DNA of 64,000 nucleotides, taken from positions 24,599 through 88,598 of the forward strand of contig JABFSU010000025.1 of assembly GCA_013140455.1 (NCBI GenBank), given 5' to 3'. Shown here piece after piece: positions 1 through 10,127 of this stretch (position 1 is its first letter; every line of letters begins with the position of its first letter). The position numbers and the translations under genes were made by a program. This DNA is from Nitrospira sp. (GTDB taxonomy: Bacteria; Nitrospirota; Nitrospiria; Nitrospirales; Nitrospiraceae). The notes below the pieces were generated by a model that saw only the letters and a list, made by a program, of their open reading frames with translations, was not told where the DNA came from and ran no database searches.

Positions 1-1
1 C

Positions 2-793
2 ACCGACAACACCATCGACCTGATTATTTCCAATTGCGTGATCAACCTGGCTCCCGACAAACGGAAAGTCTTTCGCGAGATGTTCCGTGTGGCCAAGCCA
101 GGCGGGCGTTTCACAATTTCCGACATCGTCGCCGACCAGCCTGTGCCGCAATACCTGGTGCATGATACGGAAAAATGGGGTGACTGTTTATCCGGCGCCC
201 TGACACTGACTGAGTACATGGCCGGGATGACCGAGGCCGGGTTTGTCGGCCTGCATCTGATTAAGTCGTCCCCCTGGCAACGGATCGACGGCATTCATTT
301 CTTCTCCGTCACCTTGACCGGCTACAAGCTTCCCGCTGAAGCAGCGACACGCCCGGCGCGCTACGCGACTCTTCGCGGCCCCTTCAGCCGCGTGGTCGAT
401 GAACGAGGCACAACCTACATGCGCGGAATCCCGCAGCCGCTCACTCCGGAGCTGGCGCTCTTGCTGAGTCGACCGCCTTTTGCGTCGCTGTTCATGTTCT
501 CCGAGGCTCCCCAGTGGCTCAACCGTGAAGATCCGCGATGGACCGCCGTGCTTCCTGAACAGGTTCCCTGTACCTGGAAAGGGGACTACGCCCTCTTGGC
601 CGGCCCGTTCCTGGAAGCCTGTGACGACGATCAGCACCGGTACCGGCGCGGCGAGCCTCTTGAAATCTGTTCAAAAACTCTCAAAGTCCTTGAGACGGAG
701 GGCTACGCGCCGCACTTTGCCATACTCAATCGCGCCGGCCATCCTGTTGATGGCAACGCAGTGAACTGCGCGCCGACGGGCGGGTGCTGCTGA
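2..793 (+). CDS. ArsM-like SAM methyltransferase (5'-truncated by window edge) with C-terminal extension ending CAPTGGCC
   Basis: Frame is open to the window start (TDNTIDLIISNCVINLAPDKRKVFREMFRVAKPGGRFTISDIV), typical of arsenite-methyltransferase-like class I MTases; the next gene is ArsS-like. Confidence 0.75.
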   Translation, partial: TDNTIDLIISNCVINLAPDKRKVFREMFRVAKPGGRFTISDIVADQPVPQYLVHDTEKWGDCLSGALTLTEYMAGMTEAGFVGLHLIKSSPWQRIDGIHFFSVTLTGYKLPAEAATRPARYATLRGPFSRVVDERGTTYMRGIPQPLTPELALLLSRPPFASLFMFSEAPQWLNREDPRWTAVLPEQVPCTWKGDYALLAGPFLEACDDDQHRYRRGEPLEICSKTLKVLETEGYAPHFAILNRAGHPVDGNAVNCAPTGGCC

Positions 794-801
794 AGACACC
801 G

Positions 802-1848
802 ATGGCACTTACTCTTTTAGGCCGTCACAATCCCCTCGCCTCTTCGACAGAACAACTTCGCATTCTCGACGAGACGGCCAACATCACTCCGTTTGCAACC
901 CGTCTCACACAGGCCGGGTTGCCCTCACTTCAAGCCTCCGGAATCACGGTCTTCCAAATTAACGTCGGCAAACTCTGCAACCAGACCTGCCGACATTGTC
1001 ACGTGGATGCCGGGCCCGACCGTACCGAGAGCATGTCGCGAGAGACAGCTGAACTCTGCATCGCCGCATTGGCTCAGACCGACATTCCTACGGTCGACAT
1101 CACCGGCGGGGCGCCGGAACTGAATCCGAATTTCCGGTGGCTGGTGGAGCAAGCCCGTGCGCTCGGACGCCATGTCATGGATCGCTGCAATTTGTCTGTT
1201 CTGCAGATCCCATCACAGGCCGACCTCGCAGAGTTTCTCGCAGCGCACCGCGTGGAAGTGGTCGCCTCGCTGCCCTACTACCGGGCCAGTCAGACCGACG
1301 CGCAACGCGGCGAAGGCATCTTCGACAAATCCATTGACGCGCTTCGGCTCTTGAACCAGCTCGGGTATGGACGAGAGGGAAGCGGGCTGCTGCTCAATCT
1401 CGTGCATAACCCGGTGGGCGCCTTTCTCCCACCGAAACAGGATGCGATCGAAGCCCAATTCAGAAAGGAACTCCGCACCAGACATGGCCTGGAGTTCAAT
1501 CACCTCTACACCATCACGAACATGCCGGTGAGCCGGTTTCTGGAGTTTCTGGTGGATAGCGGGAACTATGAAGGCTACATGGAGCGACTGACCAATGCCT
1601 TCAATTCGGCGGCGGCGGCTGGAGTCATGTGCCGCTATACGCTCTCTGTCAGCTGGGACGGCACACTCTACGACTGCGATTTCAACCAGATGCTGGAACT
1701 GCCGGTGGATCACGGAGCGCCGGGCCACATTCGTGACTTTGATCCGGCGCTCCTCAATCAACGACGGATCGTCACCCGCAACCATTGCTACGGCTGCACG
1801 GCCGGGTCCGGCTCCTCGTGCGGCGGAGCCGTTGCTTCTTCATCTTAA
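802..1848 (+). CDS. arsS: ArsS-like radical SAM protein (arsenosugar biosynthesis family)
   Basis: CNQTCRHCHVDAGPDRTE radical SAM motif and C-terminal CYGCTAGSGSSCGG cluster; likely start is the internal ATG (MALTLLGRHNP). Confidence 0.85.
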   Translation: MALTLLGRHNPLASSTEQLRILDETANITPFATRLTQAGLPSLQASGITVFQINVGKLCNQTCRHCHVDAGPDRTESMSRETAELCIAALAQTDIPTVDITGGAPELNPNFRWLVEQARALGRHVMDRCNLSVLQIPSQADLAEFLAAHRVEVVASLPYYRASQTDAQRGEGIFDKSIDALRLLNQLGYGREGSGLLLNLVHNPVGAFLPPKQDAIEAQFRKELRTRHGLEFNHLYTITNMPVSRFLEFLVDSGNYEGYMERLTNAFNSAAAAGVMCRYTLSVSWDGTLYDCDFNQMLELPVDHGAPGHIRDFDPALLNQRRIVTRNHCYGCTAGSGSSCGGAVASSS

Positions 1849-1986
1849 GAGAACCCTTCACTCTCCCCTTCCCTGTAACAATCCCCCGCGACCTGCTGAC
1901 GAGACCCTAGCCTGGCGGTTGCGTCGCACGATCCACTCTGCTAGTGTGACCGCTGGTCACGACAATCCACTATCCTCCAAACAGCT

Positions 1987-3021
1987 ATGGTCTGGAATCC
2001 CAACGATCCCTGGAATAAAAAGAACGACAACCTCGACGATGCGCTGAAACAGGCGCAGTCGCACTTGCAAGGGCTCATCCCGTCCGGCGGGATGAAAAGC
2101 CTGCTGCTCGTGGGATTGCTGGTCTTTGTCGCCTGGCAAAGTGCGTTTATCGTCGCGCCGGATGAAGAAGGCGTCGTGAAGCGATTCGGTATCCCCGTTC
2201 GTACGGTTGGCCCTGGCCCGCACGGCAAGATCCCCCTGATCGAATCGGTCCTGCAGCCAAAAGTTGAAAAGCTTCACCGTATTGAAGTGGGATTCCGTAC
2301 AGACCGGCAGGGGCGGCAGCAAATGCTGGCGCAAGAAGCCTTGATGCTCACCGGCGACATGAACATCCTGGCCATCGAGTTTATCGTGCAATATAAGATT
2401 AAGGAGTCTGCGAACTATCTCTTCAGCGTCGCAGAAATCCACGAGACGATCGGCAAAGCCGCCGAGGCGTCGATGCGTGAAATCGTCGGCAAGAGCAAGA
2501 TCGACGAAGCCCTCACGACCGGCAAAGCCCAGATCCAACAGGACACCCTGGTGTTGCTGCAATCCATTCTCGACCAATATCAGAGCGGCGTCCAGATCGC
2601 GGCGATTCAGCTCCAGGATGTGGATCCACCGGAAGCCGTCGCGGCTGCGTTCAAAGACGTGACCAATGCCAAGGAAGACCGCGAGAAGCTGATCAATCAA
2701 TCTCAAAGCTATCGCAACGACATCCTCCCCAAAGCCAAAGGCGAAGCGGCGCAGGTCGTCAACCAGGCCAAGGGCTACGCCCAGGCGCGACTGAATCGCG
2801 CACAGGGAGAAGCCAACCGGTTCGTTGCCACGCTCAAAGAGTACAACCAGGCCAAAGATATCATCAGCAAGCGACTCTATATTGAAACGATGGAAGAGAT
2901 TTTGCCCAATATCGACAAAGTAATCATCGACGGAAAAGGCGGAGAGCGCGTCCTCCCTTACCTCCCGCTCGATCGACTCAAATCGCGCACCAGCACTCCC
3001 GCAGAGGAGCAGAAGCCATGA
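1987..3021 (+). CDS. hflK: FtsH protease activity modulator HflK
   Basis: MVWNPNDPWNKKNDN N-terminus, SPFH domain, followed directly by hflC. Confidence 0.9.
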   Translation: MVWNPNDPWNKKNDNLDDALKQAQSHLQGLIPSGGMKSLLLVGLLVFVAWQSAFIVAPDEEGVVKRFGIPVRTVGPGPHGKIPLIESVLQPKVEKLHRIEVGFRTDRQGRQQMLAQEALMLTGDMNILAIEFIVQYKIKESANYLFSVAEIHETIGKAAEASMREIVGKSKIDEALTTGKAQIQQDTLVLLQSILDQYQSGVQIAAIQLQDVDPPEAVAAAFKDVTNAKEDREKLINQSQSYRNDILPKAKGEAAQVVNQAKGYAQARLNRAQGEANRFVATLKEYNQAKDIISKRLYIETMEEILPNIDKVIIDGKGGERVLPYLPLDRLKSRTSTPAEEQKP

Positions 3022-3878
3022 CGAAGCAAGGCCTGACTATCGCGTTGCTCGTCGTTGTCGGAGGCCTGTTTTTACTAGGGGCCTCACCGCTCTTCATCGT
3101 CGATATCACCCAGAACGCGATTGTGGTCGAACTCGGAAAGCCGAAACGCAATCTCACCGAGCCGGGACTCTACGTAAAAGTGCCGTTTATTCAAGAGGTC
3201 ACCTACTTCGATAAGCGCTTGCTGGACTACGACTCGGACCCCCAAGACGTAATTACGCAGGACAAGAAGACTCTCCTTCTCGACAACTATGCCAAATGGC
3301 GAATTGTTGACCCCTTGAAGGTCTATCAGAACTTTCAGAGCCAGCGCGGCGCGCTCCAGCGGTTGCACGATATTATTTATTCAGAACTCCGTGTCGAACT
3401 CGGACGCCACGACCTCCTAGAGATCGTCGCCACCGGCCGACACGACCTCATGAAGATCGTCACGCAGCGATCGAATGAGAAGGCCTCCGCTTATGGAATC
3501 GAAATTCAGGATGTGCGAATAAAACGCGCCGACCTTCCTGAACAGAACGAAAAGGCTGTATTCGCCCGCATGCAAGCTGAACGGGAACGGCAGGCGAAGC
3601 AATACCGTGCGGAAGGCGCAGAGGAAGCGCAAAAGATTCGGTCTGAAGCGGAGAAAGATCGAGAGATCATTCTGGCCCAGGCCTATAAGGAGTCTGAAGA
3701 GTTACGGGGAGCCGGAGATGCGAAGGCGTTTAAGGTCTACGCCGATGCCTACCGGCAAGATCCGAAGTTCTTTGAATTCACCCGTTCAATGGAAGCCTAC
3801 AAGAAAACGTTCAAAGACAAGTCGACCCTGGTGATGAGCCCGGATTCAGAATTCTTCCGCTACCTGAAACAGCGATAG
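3018..3878 (+). CDS. hflC: Protease modulator HflC
   Basis: SPFH/band 7 protein, 4-nt overlap with hflK. Confidence 0.9.
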   Translation: MTKQGLTIALLVVVGGLFLLGASPLFIVDITQNAIVVELGKPKRNLTEPGLYVKVPFIQEVTYFDKRLLDYDSDPQDVITQDKKTLLLDNYAKWRIVDPLKVYQNFQSQRGALQRLHDIIYSELRVELGRHDLLEIVATGRHDLMKIVTQRSNEKASAYGIEIQDVRIKRADLPEQNEKAVFARMQAERERQAKQYRAEGAEEAQKIRSEAEKDREIILAQAYKESEELRGAGDAKAFKVYADAYRQDPKFFEFTRSMEAYKKTFKDKSTLVMSPDSEFFRYLKQR

Positions 3879-3883
3879 TTCTC

Positions 3884-5587
3884 CTACGACAATCCCACAA
3901 TTTCTCCGCTCACCGGATCCAGATCGATCCGCTCACCCACCGGTTTCTTCGGTAAGCCTGGCATCAACTGAATTCCAGAGCAGACCGCCGTCACAAAGCC
4001 GGCTCCCGCGAGAATACGCAATTCCTTGATCGGAACCGTAAAGCCAGTGGGTCTCCCCTTCAGCGCCGGATCATGCGACAAAGACAGCGGCGTCTTGGCC
4101 ATACAGACAGGAAGCTGGCCAAACCCTAGAGCCTCGGCTGCATCAATCTGACGCTCAGCCGTCGGCTCAAAACTGACTCCCGCTGCCCCGTACATCTTCG
4201 TAGCGATCGTTTCGATCTTCTTCTTGATCGGCCAATTTACATCGTAGAGATGGGTAAAGTTCGCGGGCTGTTCCACTGCACGAATCACCGCATGGGCCAA
4301 TTGTTCGGCACCCAGCCCTCCGTCAGCCCAATGAGTCGAGACGGCGGCATCAATCGCACCGACCTCCCGAGACTGATTTCGAACCCACTCCAATTCGGCA
4401 GGCACATCGTCTTTAAACGCGTTCACTGCAACGACGACCGGGATGCCATGGGCTCGAGCGTTGGCAATATGTTGCTCCAAATTCGCAAAGCCCTTCTCCA
4501 GGGCAGGCATATTGGGACCGGTCAATCCAGAGGACAGCGGCGTACCGACTTTGGCGACTCCTCCACCGCCATGCAGCTTGAGGGCTCGCAAGGTCGCCAC
4601 CACAACAGCCGCCGCCGGCTTGAATCCTGACACGCGACACTTGATGTTGAAAAATTTCTCGGCGCCCAGGTCACTCCCGAATCCGGCCTCGGTGACGACG
4701 TAATCCGCACATCTGAGCGCCACGGCATCGGACAGAATGGAGCAATTGCCATGGGCGATATTGCCGAACGGCCCGGCGTGCACAAAAGCCGCCGTTCCCT
4801 CTAACGTCTGCACCAGATTAGGCAGCAAGGCATCCTTCAATAAGACCGCCATCGCCCCCGCACAACCCAGTTCTTCCGCAGTTCCGACGGCGCCGGATCG
4901 CTTCAATCCCACCATGATCCGTCCAAGCCGTTGGCGGAGATCCGCTTGACTTGATGCCAAGGCAAGGACAGCCATGATTTCAGAAGCTTCGGTGATCACA
5001 AATTGGCCGCTGTGCCGCTGAGTCCCATCCCCTACCATGATCTGGCGGAGCGCACGGTCGCTGATTCCCACAGTTCTTGGCCAGGTAATTCGTTCCATAT
5101 CAAAGCCGCGTTCGTTGCCGTAGAAGAGATGATTGTCCAGAAAGGCGGAAAGAAGATTGTGGCTCGCAGCAACCGCGTGGGCATCGCCGGTAAAATGCAG
5201 ATTGATCTCCTCCATGGGAAGCACCTGAGCACGCCCGCCTCCGGTGCCACCGCCCTTGATGCCAAATACCGGACCGAGGGACGGCTGCCTGAGCGTTACA
5301 GCCGCACGCTTGCCTAGCCGGGAAAGCCCCATAGCCAGCCCAATCGATGTCGTTGTCTTTCCTTCACCAAGAGGAGTTGGGTTAATCGCGGTCACCAAAA
5401 CATACCGCCCTAACGGGCGAGCCTTGAGGCGATTCAATACCCGTAATGATATTTTTGCCTTGTTTAAGCCGAATGTTGCGACTTCATCGGCTTGCAAGCC
5501 AAGCTGTTCAGCAATATCGAGAATGGGTCGAGGTCGAACGGATCGGGCGATTTGGAGATCAGTCACAATGCCCCTGCAGAAATACAA
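3884..5587 (-). CDS. fhs: Formate--tetrahydrofolate ligase
   Basis: TAINPTPLGEGKTTTSIGLAMGL, RQPSLGPVFGIKGGGTGGGRAQV signatures. Confidence 0.95.
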   Translation of the reverse strand: MYFCRGIVTDLQIARSVRPRPILDIAEQLGLQADEVATFGLNKAKISLRVLNRLKARPLGRYVLVTAINPTPLGEGKTTTSIGLAMGLSRLGKRAAVTLRQPSLGPVFGIKGGGTGGGRAQVLPMEEINLHFTGDAHAVAASHNLLSAFLDNHLFYGNERGFDMERITWPRTVGISDRALRQIMVGDGTQRHSGQFVITEASEIMAVLALASSQADLRQRLGRIMVGLKRSGAVGTAEELGCAGAMAVLLKDALLPNLVQTLEGTAAFVHAGPFGNIAHGNCSILSDAVALRCADYVVTEAGFGSDLGAEKFFNIKCRVSGFKPAAAVVVATLRALKLHGGGGVAKVGTPLSSGLTGPNMPALEKGFANLEQHIANARAHGIPVVVAVNAFKDDVPAELEWVRNQSREVGAIDAAVSTHWADGGLGAEQLAHAVIRAVEQPANFTHLYDVNWPIKKKIETIATKMYGAAGVSFEPTAERQIDAAEALGFGQLPVCMAKTPLSLSHDPALKGRPTGFTVPIKELRILAGAGFVTAVCSGIQLMPGLPKKPVGERIDLDPVSGEIVGLS

Positions 5588-5653
5588 TGTGAATGAAGGA
5601 CGTACTGCGCACCGTACACCACGCCTCTACTAGGAGGCTAGATAGGAAAGCAG

Positions 5654-5689
5654 AAAAAAGACGGGCCCGAGGTTTTCCTCGGGCCCGTC
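5654..5689 (-). terminator. Rho-independent terminator for the M23 peptidase gene (possibly bidirectional)
   Basis: Perfect 13-bp stem gacgggcccgagg-tttt-cctcgggcccgtc with A6 on the + side (U-tract on minus transcript). Confidence 0.85.
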
Positions 5690-5720
5690 ATAGAAGACAA
5701 CCTATCGAGTTAGGAAAGGA

Positions 5721-6764
5721 CTACTCAAGGATATACTTATTGGGGTCAAGCGCCTGACCGTTGACCTTCACCATGTAGTGAAGATGGGGGCCGGTTGCCA
5801 AACCAGTGCTTCCCACTAATCCTACCACATCACCACGCTTCACTCTCTGCCCCTCCTTTACGAGGGACTTGGCCATGTGCCCATAAATTGTTTCAATCCC
5901 AAATCCATGGTCGAGCCGCACTAAATTTCCGAGCTTCGGATCAAATCCGACTGATGTGACTCTGCCTTGCGCTGGAGCCTGTACCGGAGCGTTGGCAGCA
6001 GCTCCAATATCCAGCCCATCATGCCACGCTGGCTTCTCCGTGAAGGGAGAAATTCGAGGCCCAAAGCCTGAAGTCACCCAGCCCTTTACCGGCCAAATTG
6101 AGGGAGTTGCAGCCCATCGTGACGACCGCTGCTCAGCAGCCTGAGACAATTCGTTGAGAATCTGCTCCTGGCTGGTCGCTTCCTTAGAAAGCCACTCAAG
6201 TCCCTCCTTAACGGAGGTAACAGCGGCCTCGGTGTCTTTTTCACCTACAACAGGTGCTGCTGTTTGGCCAACTCCGACGGCAGACATCGCTCCATTCGTG
6301 CTAGATAATGATGCGGCCTCACCTGATCCATTTCCATTAATTGAACCAGGAACCAGGCTTCCTTCAGGCAAAGGAGTCTCTTCTCCACCTCGACCATTAG
6401 CCATATCACCAGACTTTGGAACTTCAATACCCAACATGACCCTGAGTCGTTGATTTACCTCTTTCATTGCCCCGATTCGCTTTTTCAGGTCATCAACCGC
6501 AGAAGAGAATGCCGCGGTCTGTTCGCGGGCGCTCATAGCCTCCGAGCGGAATGCGGAAAGCTCCCAGACTTCCCCAGTCCTGATGACATAGTGAGAAACA
6601 ACAAGAAGATCGGCAATGATAACAATACATCCAACTATCAATAGCTTACGAACGAACTTCCTTGGGAAGCTAAAACGGAGAGGCTTTGCCGTAGAACCAC
6701 GGAAAATTACAACCGTGTAGGCGTCACTGCTTTCCTGGTTTTGCGTTTGCCCCATGATATTCAC
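5721..6764 (-). CDS. M23 family metallopeptidase (periplasmic, single TM)
   Basis: GFGPRISPFTEKPAWHDGLDIGA ... GHMAKSLVKEGQRVKRGDVVGLVGSTGLATGPHLHY. Confidence 0.9.
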   Translation of the reverse strand: MNIMGQTQNQESSDAYTVVIFRGSTAKPLRFSFPRKFVRKLLIVGCIVIIADLLVVSHYVIRTGEVWELSAFRSEAMSAREQTAAFSSAVDDLKKRIGAMKEVNQRLRVMLGIEVPKSGDMANGRGGEETPLPEGSLVPGSINGNGSGEAASLSSTNGAMSAVGVGQTAAPVVGEKDTEAAVTSVKEGLEWLSKEATSQEQILNELSQAAEQRSSRWAATPSIWPVKGWVTSGFGPRISPFTEKPAWHDGLDIGAAANAPVQAPAQGRVTSVGFDPKLGNLVRLDHGFGIETIYGHMAKSLVKEGQRVKRGDVVGLVGSTGLATGPHLHYMVKVNGQALDPNKYILE

Positions 6765-6884
6765 TCCCTCAATCTTGGGAGACCCTTACTTAGCTAGATA
6801 GCGTCGTAGTCTACCCGTCTCTTTATGAAGGGTCAACCCTTTTGATAGTAATGAAACCAGAGCTCGCTCCCGTCCCCCACGCCA

Positions 6885-7232
6885 CTACCTATTGGCTACT
6901 TCTTTCGTCACCCACTCTATATATTGTGATGATCCACAAATCAGCGGAATGGCAATTACTTCCGGCACTTCATAGGGATGCAGCTGTTTTAACTTCTGCT
7001 CGAGCTTCCGGTACCGGGATCTTGTGGTCTTCAGGACTAGCATGGCCTCTTTCTCCCGAACTATCTTGCCCTTCCACTGGTACATTGACTGAATCCCAGG
7101 AATGACATTCACACAAGCAGCCAAACGAGAAGTCAAAATTGCTCTCGATATCCGACTTCCTTCCCTCAGGCCAGGAACCGTCACAAAAACAATGATTATC
7201 TCACTCTTAGTAATCGGCATACTTAGCCTCAA
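6885..7232 (-). CDS. cutA: Divalent-cation tolerance protein CutA
   Basis: VFVTVPGLREGSRISRAILTSRLAACVNVIPGIQSMYQWKGKI ... HPYEVPEVIAIP. Confidence 0.92.
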   Translation of the reverse strand: MRLSMPITKSEIIIVFVTVPGLREGSRISRAILTSRLAACVNVIPGIQSMYQWKGKIVREKEAMLVLKTTRSRYRKLEQKLKQLHPYEVPEVIAIPLICGSSQYIEWVTKEVANR

Positions 7233-7621
7233 GAAAGGCTACCTGAGTCATAACCAAACCATCAACTATTCAAACTTGAACCGTTACGGTTGGCTGATAG
7301 AGCCTGACCCTATAACAACGCAACTTCTATACCTTTATGATGATCGCACAACATTTATGTTTCAAGTAAAATCAATGCATTACGATCTATCTGGCTGCTC
7401 ATTTCCGCACCACATATTGATAGAGTGTAATAGCCGAAGCAAGTTGTCCAGATTCTTGACGAGGATGTCAAAAATTTGTCGCATTTCCCCCCAGACCGAC
7501 AACTTGACTAATTCGATAATCCATAGCCCCTTCTGATTGATTGAACTCGGTAGCTCATGAATTTGACAGCCATTTCCAGAGTCCCTTATGATGCAATCCA
7601 TAGTTCATGAGGAGGATTTTG

Positions 7622-7942
7622 ATGAGTTATTCCATTGGGGTGAAAGAACTGAAGACAAGACTCGATAAGGGCGATAAACTCGTACTCCTGGATGTGAGGG
7701 AGCCATGGGAGCATGCCTTGGCAAAGCTGGAAGGGTCAGTACTCATTCCATTGGGCACACTGCCTCAGGCTCTGGCAAAGCTGGATAAAAACACGGAGAT
7801 CATCGCCTATTGTCATCACGGCATGCGAAGTGCCGATGCAACGGGTTTCTTGGTTCAGCAGGGATTTGCTAATGTGAAAAATCTAGTAGGTGGAATAGAT
7901 GCCTGGTCAATTCAGGTAGATAACGCAGTTCCGCGCTACTAG
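7622..7942 (+). CDS. Rhodanese-like domain protein
   Basis: VLLDVREPWEHALAKLEGSVLIPLG ... IIAYCHHGMRSADATGFL; RBS gaggag upstream of internal ATG. Confidence 0.9.
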   Translation: MSYSIGVKELKTRLDKGDKLVLLDVREPWEHALAKLEGSVLIPLGTLPQALAKLDKNTEIIAYCHHGMRSADATGFLVQQGFANVKNLVGGIDAWSIQVDNAVPRY

Positions 7943-7998
7943 AAGAAGCCCCGGGCAGGCTCGCCGAAGTTCCCATTATGCAATGAAGACATTTCCAT

Positions 7999-8028
7999 GC
8001 GGGAAGCGGATTATTTGACGCTTCCCGC
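7999..8028. terminator. Hairpin between convergent genes, possible terminator
   Basis: Perfect 10-bp stem gcgggaagcg ... cgcttcccgc with 10-nt loop in the convergent intergenic region. Confidence 0.55.
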
Positions 8029-8951
8029 TAGCTCATCTTTTCTCTAAAAAATGCTACGGTCCGCTTCAGCCCATCAGGCAGATCAACCTTCATCTCCCAG
8101 CCAAGCGCTTGTCGAATTTTAGCAGGGTCGACAAGACTCCTTAGCTGCTCCCCCTTCTTAGCGGGTCCATGCACTTCTTTTGATGTAGCGCCCGTCAAAG
8201 TTGCCAACAGCCTGAACAGCTCATTGATGGATGTCTCAACGCCTGTACCGACGTTATAAACCCCCTGAGTTTCCTGCCCCATTGCGGCAAGATTCGCCTC
8301 GGCTACGTCATCTACAAACACAAAATCTCTCGTCTGACGCCCGTTCCCATTGATGATGGGCTGCTCATTATTCAACATCTTTTGGATAAAGATGGCCACA
8401 ACTCCCGCCTCACCCTCCGGATCCTGCCTAGGCCCGTACACGTTGGCGTACCGCAGACTGACTGTTTGAATACCGCTGGTACGCTGGAAGTATGACAAGT
8501 AATGCTCCCCGCACAATTTACTGATTCCGTAGGGCGAGAGCGGATTCGTTGGATGGCTCTCCGGAGCAGGAAACATATCCTGCTCGCCGTAAATAGCCCC
8601 GCCTGAAGAAGAAAACACCACCTTCCTCGCTCCATGCTGAACCGCCTGATGCACCACATTCATCGTACCGAGGATATTTACTTGAGCATCAAATACAGGG
8701 TCAGCAACGGAGTTCCTCACGCTCACCTGCGCGGCCAAATGGATGACAACATTGGGCCGCTCATTTCGAAAAACCCGCTCCAACCGTGAGCTCTGGATGT
8801 CTAATTTATAAAGATTCGCAGCACGATTCACATTCTTTCGCTTTCCCGTGGAGAGATTGTCTACGACGACAACGTCGTGCCCTTCCTCCACCAGTCGATC
8901 GACCACGTGCGAACCAATGAATCCGGCACCACCTGTCACTAAGACCTTCAT
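8028..8951 (-). CDS. NAD-dependent epimerase/dehydratase (UDP-glucose 4-epimerase-like)
   Basis: MKVLVTGGAGFIGSHVVDRLVEEGHDVVVVDNLSTG; YGISK active site. Confidence 0.9.
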   Translation of the reverse strand: MKVLVTGGAGFIGSHVVDRLVEEGHDVVVVDNLSTGKRKNVNRAANLYKLDIQSSRLERVFRNERPNVVIHLAAQVSVRNSVADPVFDAQVNILGTMNVVHQAVQHGARKVVFSSSGGAIYGEQDMFPAPESHPTNPLSPYGISKLCGEHYLSYFQRTSGIQTVSLRYANVYGPRQDPEGEAGVVAIFIQKMLNNEQPIINGNGRQTRDFVFVDDVAEANLAAMGQETQGVYNVGTGVETSINELFRLLATLTGATSKEVHGPAKKGEQLRSLVDPAKIRQALGWEMKVDLPDGLKRTVAFFREKMS

Positions 8952-8967
8952 GCAGTCCTCCAACTCT

Positions 8968-9765
8968 TCACACACCACCCCTCAAATCTGACTCCTTCTT
9001 AGCATAAACATTTTCATTAGACTCGAAAATACTAAGAAACTCGATGTTCCCCTTCTTTCCGCGGATCGGAGAATCAAGAGTCGCCTTCTGAGTTAGTCCA
9101 AGCCTCTCAGCACAAGTCAGAATGCGTTGCAGCACGGCCTGCCGCTGTGCCTCATCCCGAACAATTCCGCCCCGGCCAACCTGCCCCTTCCCCACTTCGA
9201 ATTGCGGCTTCACCAACGCGATTACGACGGCACCAGGCCGCAGGAACTGCATGATGGGAGGCAACACCATCGTGAGTGAAATAAACGACACATCGATTAC
9301 CACGAGAGAGACCGGCTCAGGGATGAGCGCTCGATCCACATAGCGTATATTCGTCCGCTCATGCAAAATGACCCGGGGATCCTGGCGAAGGCGCCAGTCA
9401 AACTGTCCATACCCAACGTCCACGGCATACACCCGCGCCGCGCCGCGCTGCAGCAGGCAATCGGTGAATCCGCCCGTAGAACATCCCACATCAAGGCAGA
9501 CGGTTCCCTGCGGATCAATGGCACAAGCCTCAAGTGCGCCAATGAGCTTCTCCCCTCCCCGGCTCACAAACCGAGTCCCATGAGAGACGACGTCAATCGC
9601 CGAATCAAGCGGAACTAACTTTGCAGGCTTGTCTGAAAGTGCGCCATCGAGCCGAACTTCTCCGGCAAGGATCATCCGAACAGCCACATCCCGGCTTTGG
9701 GCAAGACCTCGCGCGACCAGCACTCGGTCGAGCCGATCTTTCACCGGGCGTACTTGATTCACCAT
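8968..9765 (-). CDS. TlyA family RNA methyltransferase
   Basis: S4 domain plus LDVGCSTGGFTDCLLQRGAARVYAVDVGYGQ. Confidence 0.92.
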   Translation of the reverse strand: MVNQVRPVKDRLDRVLVARGLAQSRDVAVRMILAGEVRLDGALSDKPAKLVPLDSAIDVVSHGTRFVSRGGEKLIGALEACAIDPQGTVCLDVGCSTGGFTDCLLQRGAARVYAVDVGYGQFDWRLRQDPRVILHERTNIRYVDRALIPEPVSLVVIDVSFISLTMVLPPIMQFLRPGAVVIALVKPQFEVGKGQVGRGGIVRDEAQRQAVLQRILTCAERLGLTQKATLDSPIRGKKGNIEFLSIFESNENVYAKKESDLRGGV

Positions 9766-9818
9766 GGTTGAATACGTAAGCGGACTATGTGAGAACCATC
9801 CATACAGATACGGAACGC

Positions 9819-10073
9819 CTATGGCTCAAGAGAAGCCTCATCGGCATCATCGTCGAGGGAAAATGCCCGTAACTGTTTTTTGCCGTTTGTATCCTGAACC
9901 AGCACTTCCACTTTCCGTTCAGCTTCTTCCAGCACTTTCAGACAGTTTTTCGAGAGACGTATTCCTTCTTCAAAGATCTTGAGCGATTCATCCAGCGAAA
10001 GATCGCCATTTTCCAATTGTCCCACAATCGCTTCCAACCGAGCCATCGCTTGTTCAAACTTCACTGCCGCCAC
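9819..10073 (-). CDS. xseB: Exodeoxyribonuclease VII small subunit
   Basis: FEQAMARLEAIVGQLENGDLSLDESLKIFEEGIRL; upstream xseA. Confidence 0.93.
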   Translation of the reverse strand: MAAVKFEQAMARLEAIVGQLENGDLSLDESLKIFEEGIRLSKNCLKVLEEAERKVEVLVQDTNGKKQLRAFSLDDDADEASLEP

Positions 10074-10127
10074 AGTCGACTCCTCATGATCCAGTATTGA
10101 TGAAGTATAGCGGCTCCTCAGCCGATT

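Noticed and set aside
1946-1960. gtgacc-gct-ggtcac palindrome upstream of hflK
   Set aside because: Only a 6-bp arm, single copy, no promoter context strong enough to call an operator.
3403-3465. Repeated GRHDL...IV segment in HflC
   Set aside because: The region aligns with normal HflC sequence (LGRH..LxEIV...IMxxVTxRxNEKA); resemblance is probably coincidental.
7102-7536. 144-aa + strand ORF in the low-GC gap after cutA
   Set aside because: Starts antisense inside cutA, lacks a convincing RBS and domain; the local AT-rich gap is noted but not called.
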